A stretch of 64,000 nt of DNA from Ilex aquifolium. Lineage: Eukaryota > Streptophyta > Magnoliopsida > Aquifoliales > Aquifoliaceae. The position numbers and the translations under genes are program-made. The stretch covers positions 20,532,270-20,596,269 of the forward strand of contig OX637398.1 in assembly GCA_951799425.1 (NCBI GenBank), written 5' to 3'. Shown one piece after another: positions 21,962 through 33,432 of the stretch (within the stretch, counting starts at the first letter, position 1; every line of letters begins with the position of its first letter). A model generated the notes under the pieces. It did not search any database. It worked only from the letters and a program-made list of their open reading frames with translations, and had not been told where the DNA came from.

Positions 21962-23968
21962 ATGGATTATTTTCACAAGCGGATCTCATTCCAATTACCG
22001 GGAGGGGTAGTCTTTACTTTCATGAATGATCGTAATTCTTCCCATCCATTTCCTACTACGGGTAGTAGATTCTTGAAAGCTAAGGCGGGGAGCCACTTGA
22101 GTTTCTTAGCTAGCTTGATGGGAGATGATCGGGATAGATCCCAACCGGATGTGATATTGATAGTGTCAGATTTTCCAGATGTCTTCCCAGATGAACTACC
22201 CGGGTTACCCCCACAGAGAGAGATTGAGTTTACGATTGATCTCTATCCGGGAACCGAACTCATATCCATTACTCCCTATCGGATGGCACATTTGGAGTTG
22301 AAGGAGCTAAGGAAGCAGTTGGATCAACTATTGGCTATTGGGTTTATTCGCTTAAGCACTTCACCTTGGGGAGCCCCGGTCCTCTTTGTGAAGAAGCATG
22401 ACGAAACACTTCGGTTATGTACAGATTACCGAAGGTTGAATCGGGTAACAGTGAAGAATAAATATCCGTTGCCACGAATTAATGATTTATTCAATCAGCT
22501 GAGAGGTTCTAAATATTACTCAAAGATTGATTTTCACACAGGGTACCATCAACTGCGGATTAAGGAGGAGGATATTCCTAAGACAGCTTTTCGTACCCGG
22601 TATGGTCATTTCGAATATACGGTAATGCCGTTCGGACTGACTAATGCTCCTGCAGCCTTCATGGATTTGATGCACAGGGTATTCCGGCCGTATCTAGATC
22701 AGTTTGTTATCGTGTTTATTGATGACATATTGATTTATTCACGGACACAAGGGGAAGATGAACGCCATCTCTCAATTGTGCTACAGACATTGAGAGAGCA
22801 TAAGTTGTATGTTAAGATGAGTAAATGCGAGTTCTGGATGAAAGAAGTGAAATTCCTTGGCCATGTTGTGTCAGAACAGGGTGTAGTTGTTGACCCCGCA
22901 AAGATTGAAGCCGTGATGAAATGGGAACCACCGAAGAATGTGACCGAAGTACGTAGTTCCTTGGGTTTGGCAGGCTATTACCAGAGGTTTGTGGAAGGGT
23001 TCTCAAAACTAGCGATGCCAATGACCCGTCTTACAAAGAAAGGGGAAAGATTCTTGTGGACTCAAGGTTGCGATCTAGCCTTTCGCACTTTGAAGGAGAG
23101 GTTGACAACAGCTCCTGTTCTCATTATTCCGAGCAGTGGGGAAGGATACGATGTTTACACCGATGCTTCGCTACGAGGCTTGGGATGTGTGTTGATGCAA
23201 GGAGGCAAGGTAGTTGCTTATGGCTCGAGGCAACTCAAGACTCATGAGCAGAACTATCCCACTCACGACTTGGAGTTAGCCGCTGTGGTTTTTGTTCTTA
23301 AGTTGTGGAGGTGCTACTTGTATGGAGAGAAATTTCAAGTGTTCTCGGATCATAAAAGCCTCAAGTATGTGTTCACACAGAAGGACTTGAATCTTCGGCA
23401 GAGAAGGTGGGTTGAGTATCTAGAAGATTATGATTTCACACTCACCTACCATCCGAGGAAGGCTAATGTAGTAGTAGATGCACTTAGCAGGAAGTCTCGG
23501 GGTGAACTCAATGCTCTTGCAAGAAAATGGAAGATGAGGGATGCCCTTGGAGACTATGATTTATGGGTTGGAGAAGATAGATCTCGGCCATGCCTATTCA
23601 ACCTTGTAGCCCAACCTACTCTCCAACGTAGGGTTGTGGAGTTGCAATGCTTGGATCCCGACTTAGAGTCAATTCGAGCTAAATTGAAAAATGGGGAAAC
23701 GATGGAAGGATTGTCTTTGAGGAATGGAGAACTGAGGTACGGGGAGAAGCTATGTGTCCCAGGTGATTCGTCTCTAAAGGAGGAGATACTTGGAGAGTGT
23801 CATCGCTCTAAGTTTGCTATCCACCCTGGTAGTACAAAAATGTATAGGGACATGAAACGTCAATTTTGGTGGAAGGGAATGAAGAAGGATGTGTCAAGGT
23901 TCATAGCACGATGTGTGGTGTGTCAGCAGGTGAAAATTGAGCATCAAAAGCCCGGAGGATTACTATAG
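21962..23968 (+). pseudogene. pol: RT-RNase H-integrase N-terminus of element B
   Basis: About 669 codons are open in one frame. RT includes FIDD at 22715-22726, [12 protein letters not shown] and [10 protein letters not shown]. RNase H has [32 protein letters not shown] and VDALSRKS. The integrase HHCC finger ([10 protein letters not shown]...CVVCQQVK) is near 23800-23940. The frame ends at TAG 23966-23968, where the neighbouring reading ([10 protein letters not shown]) shows pol should continue, consistent with CAG to TAG. RT and RNase H motifs are complete by eye. Confidence 0.92.
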
Positions 23969-24739
23969 TCCTTGCCTATTCCAGAGTGGAAGTGGTATCA
24001 CATTACCATGGATTTCGTGTCTGGCTTTCCACGGACTTCACGCGGGCATAATGTTGTATGGGTTGTTGTAGATAGACTCACCAAGTCCGCTCATTTCTTA
24101 AGTATGAAGACCACTGACACTTTAGAGACCTTGAACAAGCTTTATATCCGTGAGATTGTCAGATTGCACGGAGTTCCACTCTCTATTGTGTCGGATCGTG
24201 ATTCTCGTTTTGTGGCGTAATTTTGGCAAAGTCTATAACGAGCTATGGGGACAGAGTTACACTTTAGCACCGCCTTTCATCCCCAAACGGATGGCCAATC
24301 CGAAAGGGTGATACAAATATTAGAAGACATGCTACGAGCTTGTGCGTTGGACTTCAAGGGAAGTTGGAGTGATCATTTTCCGCTTGTGGAGTTCGCATAT
24401 AGCAACAATTATCAGGCAAGTATTGGAATGGCTCCTTATGAGGCATTGTATGGAAGACCATGTAGGTCCCCGACTTGTTGGTTGGAAGCTGGAGAAAGTA
24501 GTTTGTTTGGGCCAGAGGTCGTACGGGAGACTACAGAGAAAATTCAACTCATCCGGGAGAGACTACGCACGGCACAAAGTAGACAGAAAAGCTATGCGGA
24601 TAGAAGAAGAAGACCCTTGGAATTCCAAGAGGGGGACTATGTATTCCTCAAGGTGTCACCCAAAAAGGGAGTGTTTAGATTTGGCAAGAAAGGGAAATTA
24701 GCTCCAAGGTACATCGGACCATTTGAGGTAATCAAGTAG
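23969..24739 (+). pseudogene. Integrase core of element B
   Basis: Same frame as the RT segment, after the TAG. First catalytic Asp in TMDFVSGFP, second in VSDRDSRF, third residue Glu in FHPQTDGQSE. Two further in-frame stops (TAA 24218-24220 and TAA 24236-24238) lie between the second and third catalytic regions. It continues through VEFAYSNNY, YEALYGRP and RYIGPFEVIK, and is broken by a frameshift near 24735. Confidence 0.88.
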
Positions 24740-25050
24740 TGGGTAAAGTGGCGTATCAACTTCGACTACCAGCTCAGTTGTCAGGGGTATACGACGTGTT
24801 CCATGTTTCAATGCTGAGAAAGTGTCAATCGGATACAACACACGTCGTAGATTTAGAGGATATTGAAGTTCAAGATGGAGCAACATATGAAGAACAACCG
24901 GTGAAGATTCTCGACACCAAGGAGCTGGTGCTTCGCAATAAAGTCATCCAACTGGTGAAAGTCTTGTGGCAACATCATGGGGTGGAGGAAGCTACTTGGG
25001 AACCAGAGCTGGAGATGCGAGAGAGATACCCTCATTTGTTCGTTACTTGA
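24739..25050 (+). pseudogene. Chromodomain-like C-terminal tail of element B
   Basis: Resumes in a third frame with VAYQLRLPAQLSGV, VFHVSMLRKC and the tail VKVLWQHHGVEEATWEPE, ending at TGA 25048-25050. It is closely similar to the tail of element A (10409-10831), which supports a shared clade. The role in targeting integration to heterochromatin is family knowledge. Confidence 0.82.
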
Positions 25051-25078
25051 GGTAAGTTTCGAGAACGAAACTTTCTTC

Positions 25079-25091
25079 AAGGGGGGTGGAT
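25079..25091 (+). promoter_or_regulatory. Polypurine tract of element B
   Basis: AAGGGGGGTGGAT directly before the TG of the 3' LTR. Confidence 0.85.
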
Positions 25092-26925
25092 TGTAAACCC
25101 CCACATGTAATAGGACTTGTACCAACTATGTTTGATATACAAATGTATGTTGTATAAGTTTGGGTTGGTTTTGGAATGGATTGGAAATTAAAAACAGGTG
25201 GAAAAGGCAAATCCGGAAAAACCGTACCGGTACAGCGTACCGGTATCCCGATGTCCCGAGAGCCAACCGTACCGGTACAGTCAGTAAAAATCACAAATTT
25301 TAAACAGTAAAAGTTGGGATTTGGCTGAGTATAAAACACCTTTTCATCCTATTTTTTTCTATTCTTTCACACCACTCTCACCCCAAACCTCTTAGAACCC
25401 TAGGGGAAGATAAAAAGAAGAAGAAAAGGGAGAAAGAGAGTCTCTAGAGCTTGGGTTTTTCTTGGAACTTTTGATTCAAGATAGGGGTTTTCTTCCATTC
25501 TTGTTCATTGATGTTAGGGTATTGATATATATTTATATGTTTTGCCTCTAAATGTTATATTTATGATATGAAATCATCATCTCTTAGTTTTTTTGCAAAA
25601 ATTACATGTTTTGAACAAAGTTAGGGTTGAATACCCATGAAATCTCTCTTCTTGCTTTAAAACCCTAATTTTTGGAGAGTGATGGATTTTCTTCTTAAAT
25701 TCTTCTTTTATTATTGATTTCGAAACTGTAGTGCTTTGTGTTGAGTAATAAAATGATGTTGTTGTGATCTCTTGTATTTTTCTTAATTGGTTATTGGAAT
25801 TGTCACATGATAAATTTGAGGATTTTTGAGATATGCTTGTAAATTGAGAAATTGAGTTTGGTATTGTATCTCTTATGAGTGAGGGATGACCATGGGTGGC
25901 CTTTGACGAGATATCGTAGAGTGGGTAGACGTGTTGCTTGCTTTGTGTGGTTTTGCATTTTTCCTACCACTCGTAGTGGGGTTAGTGCTTTGGTAAGATT
26001 AAACCACTATCGCTCACGGGATACCGTGGAAAAGGGTTAGTATACTAATGCCTGGGTGGGATACGTCACTGCCATTGGTATGACATACTACGCCATTCCT
26101 AAAGGATGGATATCTTTGAGAAGATTTGTGTGTGTGTGTGTGGGCTAGATATTACTCAATGTGTTGATTCATGGGGTTCGCCTCACATCATGTTTGAGAT
26201 ACATTTACATATTGTTGTGGAATATTTGAATTATGGATTACTGTTATTGTTGTGGAAATGGTTTCCCACAAGGACTTGTGGAAGTATGGAATTTTACAAG
26301 GTCTTGTGGGAAAATGGTTTATATTTTGGAAATTGTTATTTATCGTAGCTGGGTTGTTACTGCTCATTTAATTTAATGTTGCTACTTAAACTTGAGATCT
26401 GTTTTAAAATGTCCCTGTTTTACTTCAAAAGTTAGATATGTTAATTGTAAAATGAGACCGACCATTTCATATGCTTTTATAAACCTTGTTCGGGTTTAGA
26501 AGGATTTTCCTACAGAGATTCGTGCTCACCCCCCCTACCTACCCACATTTCAAATTATACACTTGAGGAGGAGCTGGGAGTCGAGGAGCAAGTACATTGG
26601 GAGACTCTGATCGACGGGAGTGTGGATCCCGAGGTGGATGCTTAGAGCATTACCTTCTTTTGTTCTAGATTGAGACTTTGTAAAACCCAATATTTTTGTT
26701 ATTCCGCAGCAAATTAATAGTTAATTTTTGGGATGTAAATGTCATAGTTGAGCATATTCTTTTGGATGTAATGGCCATGGTTTGACGTATTCTTTTGGGA
26801 TGATGTTGTAGATATTATGGATGATGGAATGAAATTTTCTTTAATTATAGATCTTATTAGTTGCTCTCATGATGTGAATGATTTTAAATAGTAATGCCGT
26901 CCAAAGGGGATTTTGGGGCGTTACA
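25092..26925 (+). repeat. 3' LTR of element B
   Basis: 1834 bp, nearly identical to 18712-20551. The main differences are scattered transitions, a ~10-bp deletion of GAAGGGTTTG-type sequence near the leader, and a rearranged palindrome array. Followed by the TSD ATATA. Confidence 0.93.
25222..25279. repeat. Palindrome array (element B 3' LTR)
   Basis: Three units: two (GTACCGGTAC, GTACCGGTAT) before the CCCGATGTCCCGAGAGCC spacer and one after. The order differs from the 5' LTR. Confidence 0.88.
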
Positions 26926-27526
26926 ATATAAGTTTGACAGAAACCCTTATTCGTCCCATCTTTTACCCAAATCTTTCTCTCTTAACCCCACAATTTCTAG
27001 CATACATACCAACAATTATAATTGTAAGACCCCGTATTAAAAATAATATTATCTTAAGAGTATTCCTAAGACGAATAAAATAATGGTAGAAACTTAGAAT
27101 AATTGTTAAAATATTGATTATGAAGTTTAAGTTTCAAGCGTATTTGACTTTCGGAGTAAATTGAGTTTTGAAGATGTTTAAATTTGAGAAGGGTGGCAAA
27201 TTAATTTTATAAATATTTTTAGGTAAAAATAAGGTTTCATTTGAATTCGGAAGGTCGAAAAACATTGTAAGATATTATATGAGTTGTATTAGAAGTTTAG
27301 AAGTATTCTAGAGTTAAAACCTATTTTGGAAAAGATTTGGGTAGGAAGGATTTTGATACTATCTTAGTATTTGGACCATAACTTTTTACCCTGATGTCTG
27401 TTTGATCTGAAATTTTTACAGTAGATACTAGACTTCCAGGGCTACAAAAGAGTATTTCACAAAATTTTCCAAATTGACCTCTAAATAGGCCAAAACATCA
27501 TTGGAAGTTCAGCTAAAAATGGAAGT

Positions 27527-27655
27527 CCGTTCGAATGTGAATATCCGTTCGAACGACAGTTCATCCCAGTACTTTTGCATCTGAAAGAATGCTGATGGAA
27601 AAACAAAAGTACTGGGAGCAACTAATGTTCGAACCCCACTATGACGTTCGAACGT
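27527..27655. repeat. Palindrome array CGTTCGAACG (family C LTR)
   Basis: Four units (CGTTCGAATG, CGTTCGAACG, TGTTCGAACC, CGTTCGAACG) upstream of the TATA-like box, the same relative position as the TACCGGTA arrays of element B. Confidence 0.82.
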
Positions 27656-27842
27656 GAGTTACGATTCAGAGTATCTGATTTACGCCGATTGAACTCTTTT
27701 CTCACCCAATAAATACATAAAGACGTATCTCTTAGCCTCATTTCAACATTTCTAACCCTAGAGAGTCTTGAAGAGTAAGAAAGAAGGGGAGAAACACAAG
27801 ATTGAAGGGGATTTTCACATTAGATCGGATCAAAACCTCTAG

Positions 27843-28281
27843 TTTTTATACCCGGTCAACGGTCACACATGTTCATCCAAACATCCACACAAGAGATACA
27901 ATACTCAACCAATTTCTCAAATCACAAGTAAATCAAGAACCCCAATTCTCCATGTATTTTCCAACATGACAACTCAAGAACATATGCAAGAGATCATCAA
28001 GAAATCAAATTTTATTGTTGAAATAAAACACTAGAGTCTTTAAATCAAAAACAACGGAATATCAAGAGAAAAATTTATATTTCTTGAAAACAAGAGTTTT
28101 GAGATCAAAAAATAAGGATTTTATGGCTATCAAACCATAACTTCATTCAAAACACGATATGATTTGCAAGAACATCAAGAAACAAGGATTTCATAACAAA
28201 TATCTATGATTGAGAGTCAAAACATACATATATATAAACCCTAGCCTCAATGGACAAGATTAGGAAGAAACCCCTACCTTG
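27843..28281 (-). other. Inverted segment inside the solo LTR
   Basis: Only when reverse-complemented does this stretch show the order found in related LTRs: CAAGGTAGGGGTTTCTTCC, then an ATGAAATCC stretch, then GAGTATTGTATCTCTTGTG. On both sides the LTR is in normal orientation (GGATCAAAACCTC before, CTCCGTGTGGG and CCACTCATAGTGGGG after). The related minus-strand LTR at 62178-63321 shows the uninverted order. Confidence 0.78.
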
Positions 28282-28597
28282 TTTCCTTACTGTTGTGTGA
28301 AAAGTGAATAGATGCGTTTCTTACTCCGTGTGGGTTTGAAGGTTCCTTACCACTCATAGTGGGGTAGGTGCCTTGCGATGACCAAACCACTATTCGCTCA
28401 TGTGGTATCGAGGGTTAGGGTTAGTATACTATTTCTGGGTTGGATCGTCACTGCCGATGCATCGGTATACGCCCTTCCTAAAATTGTATATCTTTGACAG
28501 GATTGGGTGTGTGTGTATTAATGCGAAGTCGAACTTCCTACCTGAGATACAAATTGTGGATAATGATACAAAATGTTGGATAATAATGCATTATTGG

Positions 28598-28692
28598 AAA
28601 TGGTTTATTGTTGGAAATGATACATTGTTGGAAATTATACAATTGTTGGAAATTATACAAATGTTGGAAATTATACAAATGTTGGTAATGGT
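28598..28692 (+). repeat. Short tandem repeat in the solo LTR
   Basis: Four to five imperfect copies of a 17-18 bp unit, TTGGAAATTATACAAATG. Other LTRs here have a single GGAAATGGTT stretch in this position. Confidence 0.7.
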
Positions 28693-29259
28693 TTGTTATT
28701 TGGAAATTCGTTTTACTTCTTCATTTAATTTATTGCTACTGTGTAAACTTGAGATCTGATGAACTGTCACTGTTTTATTTCAAAAGTTATATATGATATT
28801 TGTGACATGAGACCGACCTATGTTATATGTTTCTAAACCTTGTTCGAGCTTGAGAGGATTTTCCTACAGAGCTTAGTGCTCACCCCCTACAAACAACATT
28901 TTCAGATTTCGGTCTAGAGGAAGAACTTGGATTAGATGTGGAGGTGAATTGAGAAGCTCAGATCGATGGGAACATGGATCCCGAGGTAGACGTTTAGAGC
29001 TATTCCTTTATGACCTAGATTGGGAGGCAAATTTTGGGACAATGTTAAGGATAATACTTTCTTTATTCCGTTGCAATATAATATTTGATTTTTGGATGTA
29101 ATTGCCATAGTTTGACATAATTGTTTTGGATGATGTTGTAGTTATTATGGATGATGAATGAAATTTCTATTATTTAAGGATTTTATTAGTTGCTCTCATG
29201 ATATGAATGGTTATATGTAGTAATGCCTCCCAGGGTGGATTTTGGGGCGTTACAATAAT

Positions 29260-30016
29260 CCTCAAACACATGATATTTTATATCTATAATATACCCAACA
29301 TGCAAAATCCACAAACCAAATCCAAAATCAAAACCATACCATAGCCAAGATTTTCAAACACCAAAACCTAACTCTTTTTCCTGTGCTTTTAAACAACAAA
29401 TACAAATAATTATTAACAGAATTTCCTTCAAGAAGAGTTACTCTCTTCCAATTCTTTGACAAAGTCTATTTGAAATCAAAGAAACCAAGAAAAACTGTTC
29501 GTTCCTTGTCGATTTTCAAACCAAAAGATCAAAGCTCCTCTGCTGGTTATCTTCCCTCCCAACCCAACTCTTCTCTCTCACTTCACTCCCCTTCTGTATC
29601 TCTATCTCTCCCTCTCTCTAGAACTCATGTTAATCTCACACACACGTGTATATATATATATATATATATATATAGATGTGAGCTTTAAGAGACACTCGTC
29701 TCTTATGACTCATTTTTTTTCCCAACACCCACTTGGGTCCTCTTACACTTCTTTCCCTCACACACACACACACCTTTTTTGATTTTAAATATTTATAAAC
29801 TCACACTCAATACATCTCCCCTTTATATGATTTTACACTCAAATACCAATTCTATCACAAATTCAACCCCTAAGGTTATAATTCAAAAATTTTCCCTTCT
29901 CCCATAGCTTCTATAACTATAATTTAACCCCAGATTAATATCGCAAATTATCATAATTTATGCACCAACCCCTTTTATTTAACAAAATATCATGCAATAC
30001 ATGTACGGGTCTCACA
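29260..30016 (-). mobile_element. Possible minus-strand LTR remnant
   Basis: On the minus strand the block starts TGTGAGACCCGTACATG at 30016 (resembling the TGTAAGACCCCG start of family C) and runs leftward through CT/GA-rich leader-like DNA. If real, it continues past the solo LTR to 26931-27017 and was the target of that insertion. The other end and a TSD were not found. A (TA)n run lies at 29649-29674. The 72-codon ORF at 29470-29688 is low-complexity and not credible. Confidence 0.35.
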
Positions 30017-30895
30017 AAAACGGTGAAGAAACCTAGCAAAAAATGATGAAGAACCCCTCTAGAGAAAAATGTGGAAAAAGAGCCTCTCAAAATTGTATGG
30101 GATCCTTCTTAAAAAGGAACGGAAGCGAGAGATATGGAGATATTCTTCTCTTGCTTTACGTATTTTTCATTCCTAGAAAATCTTCAAAAATATTTGTTAA
30201 AGATTTGGCTGAATAAGATTCTTTTTCCAAATACATATCTTTTTCCTCCAATAAAGCCTTGGAAAAATATCCCAGAGGATTGGCTGGTCAAACTTTTCAA
30301 ATAAGACTCCTCATTGAACTTTAACTCTGATGAACCGATACAGCAAAAAGGAATGAACCTATACAAGCCTATTTGATGCCTGATGAATTGGTACAACTCT
30401 TACCGATTCAAGCACTCTTTTTCTGAATTGTTTTTTGCTGCGATGTATCCTACTTTGATTCCACTCATTTTTTACAACTTTCCATGACATCAAATTGAGT
30501 CCAAATCATCATTCTTACACCAGATTACCTGCAAGTGCATGATTTTCTAATAAAACACAAACTAGGCTAAAATGAAATATATAACTAATGAGCAAAGCTA
30601 AAGTGATTGGTTTGAGACATAAAATTATGCAAAATCGTGTACTCAACAAATACTTTCTATTTGACTTGTGGAAAGAGCTAAGGTACTATGTCTACCTCCC
30701 CACCTACAATTGCATGCCTAGCACCAAGAAGAAATGTCAAGGTCGTCCAAATATGACCTCATATATATGAATCCAGATCATCCATGTTACATCATAAGGA
30801 GAATCCACATTTTCAGCCCAAGTTAGGTGTTTGGATTAAGCTCCTTTATTCTTGAGTTGACTAAAAGTATAAGAGGTCACCCAGAGTAGAACGAC
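30017..30895. other. Non-coding, no recognised feature
   Basis: AT-rich, only short ORFs (60-70 codons) with no recognisable motif. I see nothing that can be named. Confidence 0.4.
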
Positions 30896-30903
30896 TTTAT
30901 AAT

Positions 30904-31477
30904 TAAGGGTGGCAATCGAGTCGTGTCGTGTCGAACATTAGTCAACCCTAACCCAACCCATTTAACTAATTGTGTCATGTCGAGTTGACCTATTTATTTT
31001 CGTGTTGTGTTCGTATTCGTATTCGTATTCGTGTTGACCCATATAAACTTTGAATAAAAAATTTAACGTTAAGATTCTATTTTTAGTTTATTGAACTCAT
31101 GCTCATTCTTTTTCTACAAACTAAAAATTAACTTAATAATAATAATAATAATGAGTAAAAATATTTTTTTTATACAATAATTATGTTAGTTCCTAATAAA
31201 CAGTTACAAATAATTAATATTTTATTTATATAATGCTAATTAAATATTCTGATCGTGTTAATTTCGTGTTGTTCGTGAACAAAACAAGAAAATAGAGAAA
31301 GTGTCAATTTTTAAATAAACGAGTTGCTCGTGTCAATTTCGGGTTTGGCGGATTGAACCCGAACATGACCCATTTATATTTTGTGATCGCGTGTCGGGTT
31401 ATTTTCGAGTTCATGTCATAAAATTCGTGTCGAGTTCGAGTCGTGTCATCGGGTTGAGTCAAAAATTGCCACCCCGA
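30904..31477. mobile_element. hAT-like MITE, copy 1
   Basis: Ends TAAGGGTGGCAAT and ATTGCCACCCCGA are imperfect inverted repeats with a GGGTGGCAAT core. An 8-bp imperfect TSD flanks them (TTTATAAT 30896-30903, CTTACAAT 31478-31485; 6 of 8 match). The interior is rich in GTCGTGTCG/CGTGTT words, with a (GTATTC)n-type run near 31015 and an (AAT)n run near 31135. It is clearly the same family as 36265-36851. Confidence 0.82.
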
Positions 31478-31485
31478 CTTACAAT

Positions 31486-32372
31486 ACGATCTTTCATAGA
31501 TGTGGAAGACTACAACATATCTAAGATTGAAGACAGGTCACAATGCCACCTCAACATGTTCTAGAAGACCACATTACACCTAGAAAATGTAGCTTCTAAT
31601 GGCCCACTATTCTCTCCACAAAATTTCAACAAACTTGGGGACCATGTGATAATGATGTAAGGACCACCCTACTATTGGTATAAATACAAAAGGCATGCCC
31701 TCATACAAAAGGACACACCAATTTTAATCTCTTCAATTGTAGCCCAAGCAATAGAAAAACTCCCAAGGAGCAAAAGACTCCATTAGGGTGGACTAGCCAA
31801 ACTCTTCAACTAGAAAACCATTGTAATATGTGTTGTTTTTCAGTTCTTACCCCTATTTTTATAGTTATTGTTGCCTTTTTTAGAGCCACCAGGCTCAGTC
31901 ATAGGTTAACTCCATCCACACTGTTCATTCACACACCACTATTCATAAACCTTGAGCTCTTCAATTCAAGCACCCACCTCACGTTTCGAGTTCATACATC
32001 ATCAAGAACAGAAATTGAAATTTACTTGAGATTGGTCGCCTAGGTCAACTTTGTTAGCTCTAGGTCTTAGATCTAGTCGAGTTTTCTTGTTGCTTCACCG
32101 AGAGATGAGGGAGAGCATGACTAGGCGGGAATGAGGAGAAGGATCAAGAGAGAGAAAGAGATAGAGAGAGAGAGGAGAAAGATCGAGAGATATCAAGAGA
32201 GGGAGAAAGAGAGATGACCGGGCTTTAAAGTTGGGCTCATTATCCATGGTTTGTTAGTGGGCCAATACCTTGTTTTATTTTGGAATAGGTAATCCTATAA
32301 TTATGGGATTTAGGATTCCATTAGAATGGTAATGGCTAATGAATTTTCAGTACCTCACAAAACTATGAATGT
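31486..32372. other. Promoter-like, LTR-like non-coding DNA
   Basis: Contains a TATA-like GGTATAAATAC near 31678, a leader-like region and a purine-rich (GAGA) block at about 32100-32215. The layout resembles a Tat-type LTR and leader, but no paired ends, primer site or TSD were found. The 71-codon ORF at 31828-32043 is not supported. Confidence 0.35.
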
Positions 32373-32375
32373 TAA

Positions 32376-32815
32376 GGTTGTGTTTGGATGACTGGGTTGG
32401 ATTGGATTGAAGATTTAAAAAAAAAATCATTTCCTATCCAACCCAAACCCATTTATCATTAGACTGGTTAGGATACACTTCTATGGTATCCATGGAGAAG
32501 GGTGATAGAATATGGTACCATCGACTATTTTACCCCTAACCTATCCTCTAGATGGATGTTCATATGTTATGAAAACTATTAAGAATAGCCTCAAGCTCTC
32601 ATTAATTAGTTATTTTATTATTAGTTGTTAATTAATCTTAGTCCAAATAGAATATTGCTTTATTAAAGTTAGTTTATTATTTAAATTAGTTGTCTTGTTG
32701 GAGAAGATGTCTTGTTCTTCTTGAGGTATGTTGGCAGAGCCTTGCTTTGACAAAATAAATTTGTTGAAAAGAAATCAGATCTGGGAAAAAAATAACACAA
32801 TGAGTTGAAACAGAC

Positions 32816-32856
<41 letters not shown>

Positions 32857-33125
32857 AGAAGAAGAAGAAGAAGAAAAGAGAACAGGGCAATTCGGTTATT
32901 TGCATTAGTTATCCTGTCTGGCAAAAGAAATCTCAGCCCCCCTTGGGTTTCATTTAACCCATGTAGATGGATTAAAGTTGAATTTTCAAACCGGGTTGGG
33001 ATAAAATTTGAATGAGATTTTCGATACATTTTTTACTTATCAAACGTGAGATATATGAGCCACACATATTTTTTTATCCTATCCTACTAGAGTTATCCCC
33101 TTTAACTTGTGATCTAAACATACCC
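32376..33125. mobile_element. PIF/Harbinger-like MITE
   Basis: Left end GGTTGTGTTTGGATGA and right end TGATCTAAACATACCC are imperfect inverted repeats (12 of 16 positions). Both flanks are TAA (32373-32375 and 33126-33128). A 3-bp TAA/TTA TSD and a GTTTGGAT-type end are typical of Tourist/Harbinger MITEs. No transposase. A (GA)n(GAA)n microsatellite lies at 32819-32875. Confidence 0.65.
32819..32875 (+). repeat. (GA)n(GAA)n microsatellite
   Basis: About 17 GA units followed by about 8 GAA units, inside the Harbinger-like MITE. It accounts for the Leu/Ser-rich ORFs on the minus strand. Confidence 0.95.
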
Positions 33126-33215
33126 TAATTACTTATCAATGCCTATTCCATTTCTAAGATCCATTACTATATACCAAACGGAATGTAAGTATGTTAAAAT
33201 TGACAAAATTAAGTT

Positions 33216-33396
33216 GGGTAATTTAGAAGCCGGTACAAAAATTTAGACTTATTTGAGTTAAACTACATTAAAAAAACTTATTTTGCCCTAAGTGCATTTT
33301 TTTGAAAAAAGACTAAAAGGGTATTTATTACTCCATTACTCTTTCTCCTTTCTCTTCATTACTCTTTCACTCTCTCTTTCCTATTTTCTCTCTATC

Positions 33397-33432
<36 letters not shown>

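Larger units (their letters stand above)
18712..26925 (+). mobile_element. Element B: complete, inactive Ty3 chromovirus
   Basis: Two LTRs of about 1.84 kb (18712-20551, 25092-26925), both TGTAAACCCC...GGGGCGTTACA, flanked by the TSD ATATA (18707-18711, 26926-26930). Primer site, gag, zinc knuckle, protease remnant, RT, RNase H, integrase, chromodomain-like tail and polypurine tract are in canonical order. It is not autonomous: frameshifts in gag, a 40-bp duplication, a large protease deletion, stops in integrase and a frameshift before the tail. Tekay/Del clade by inference. The LTRs are closer to each other than those of element A, so it is probably younger. Confidence 0.93.
27023..29254 (+). 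mobile_element. Solo LTR, family C, with internal inversion
   Basis: Starts TGTAAGACCCCG and ends GGGGCGTTACA, flanked by the TSD ATAAT (27018-27022 and 29255-29259). There is no primer site, coding region or second LTR, so this is a solo LTR left by LTR-LTR recombination. It keeps a TATA-like CCAATAAATAC near 27708, the cytosine-rich GTGCTCACCCCC...TTTCAG box near 28877-28908 and the usual 3' tail. The segment 27843-28281 is inverted (separate entry). Not open over any meaningful length. Confidence 0.9.

Noticed and set aside
29470..29688. 72-codon ORF with Ser/Leu run and IYIYIY repeat
   Set aside because: Low-complexity translation of CT-rich and (TA)n DNA with no motif.
32681..33029. Leu/Ser-rich minus-strand ORFs resembling signal peptides
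   Set aside because: Translation of the (GA)n(GAA)n microsatellite in a MITE.
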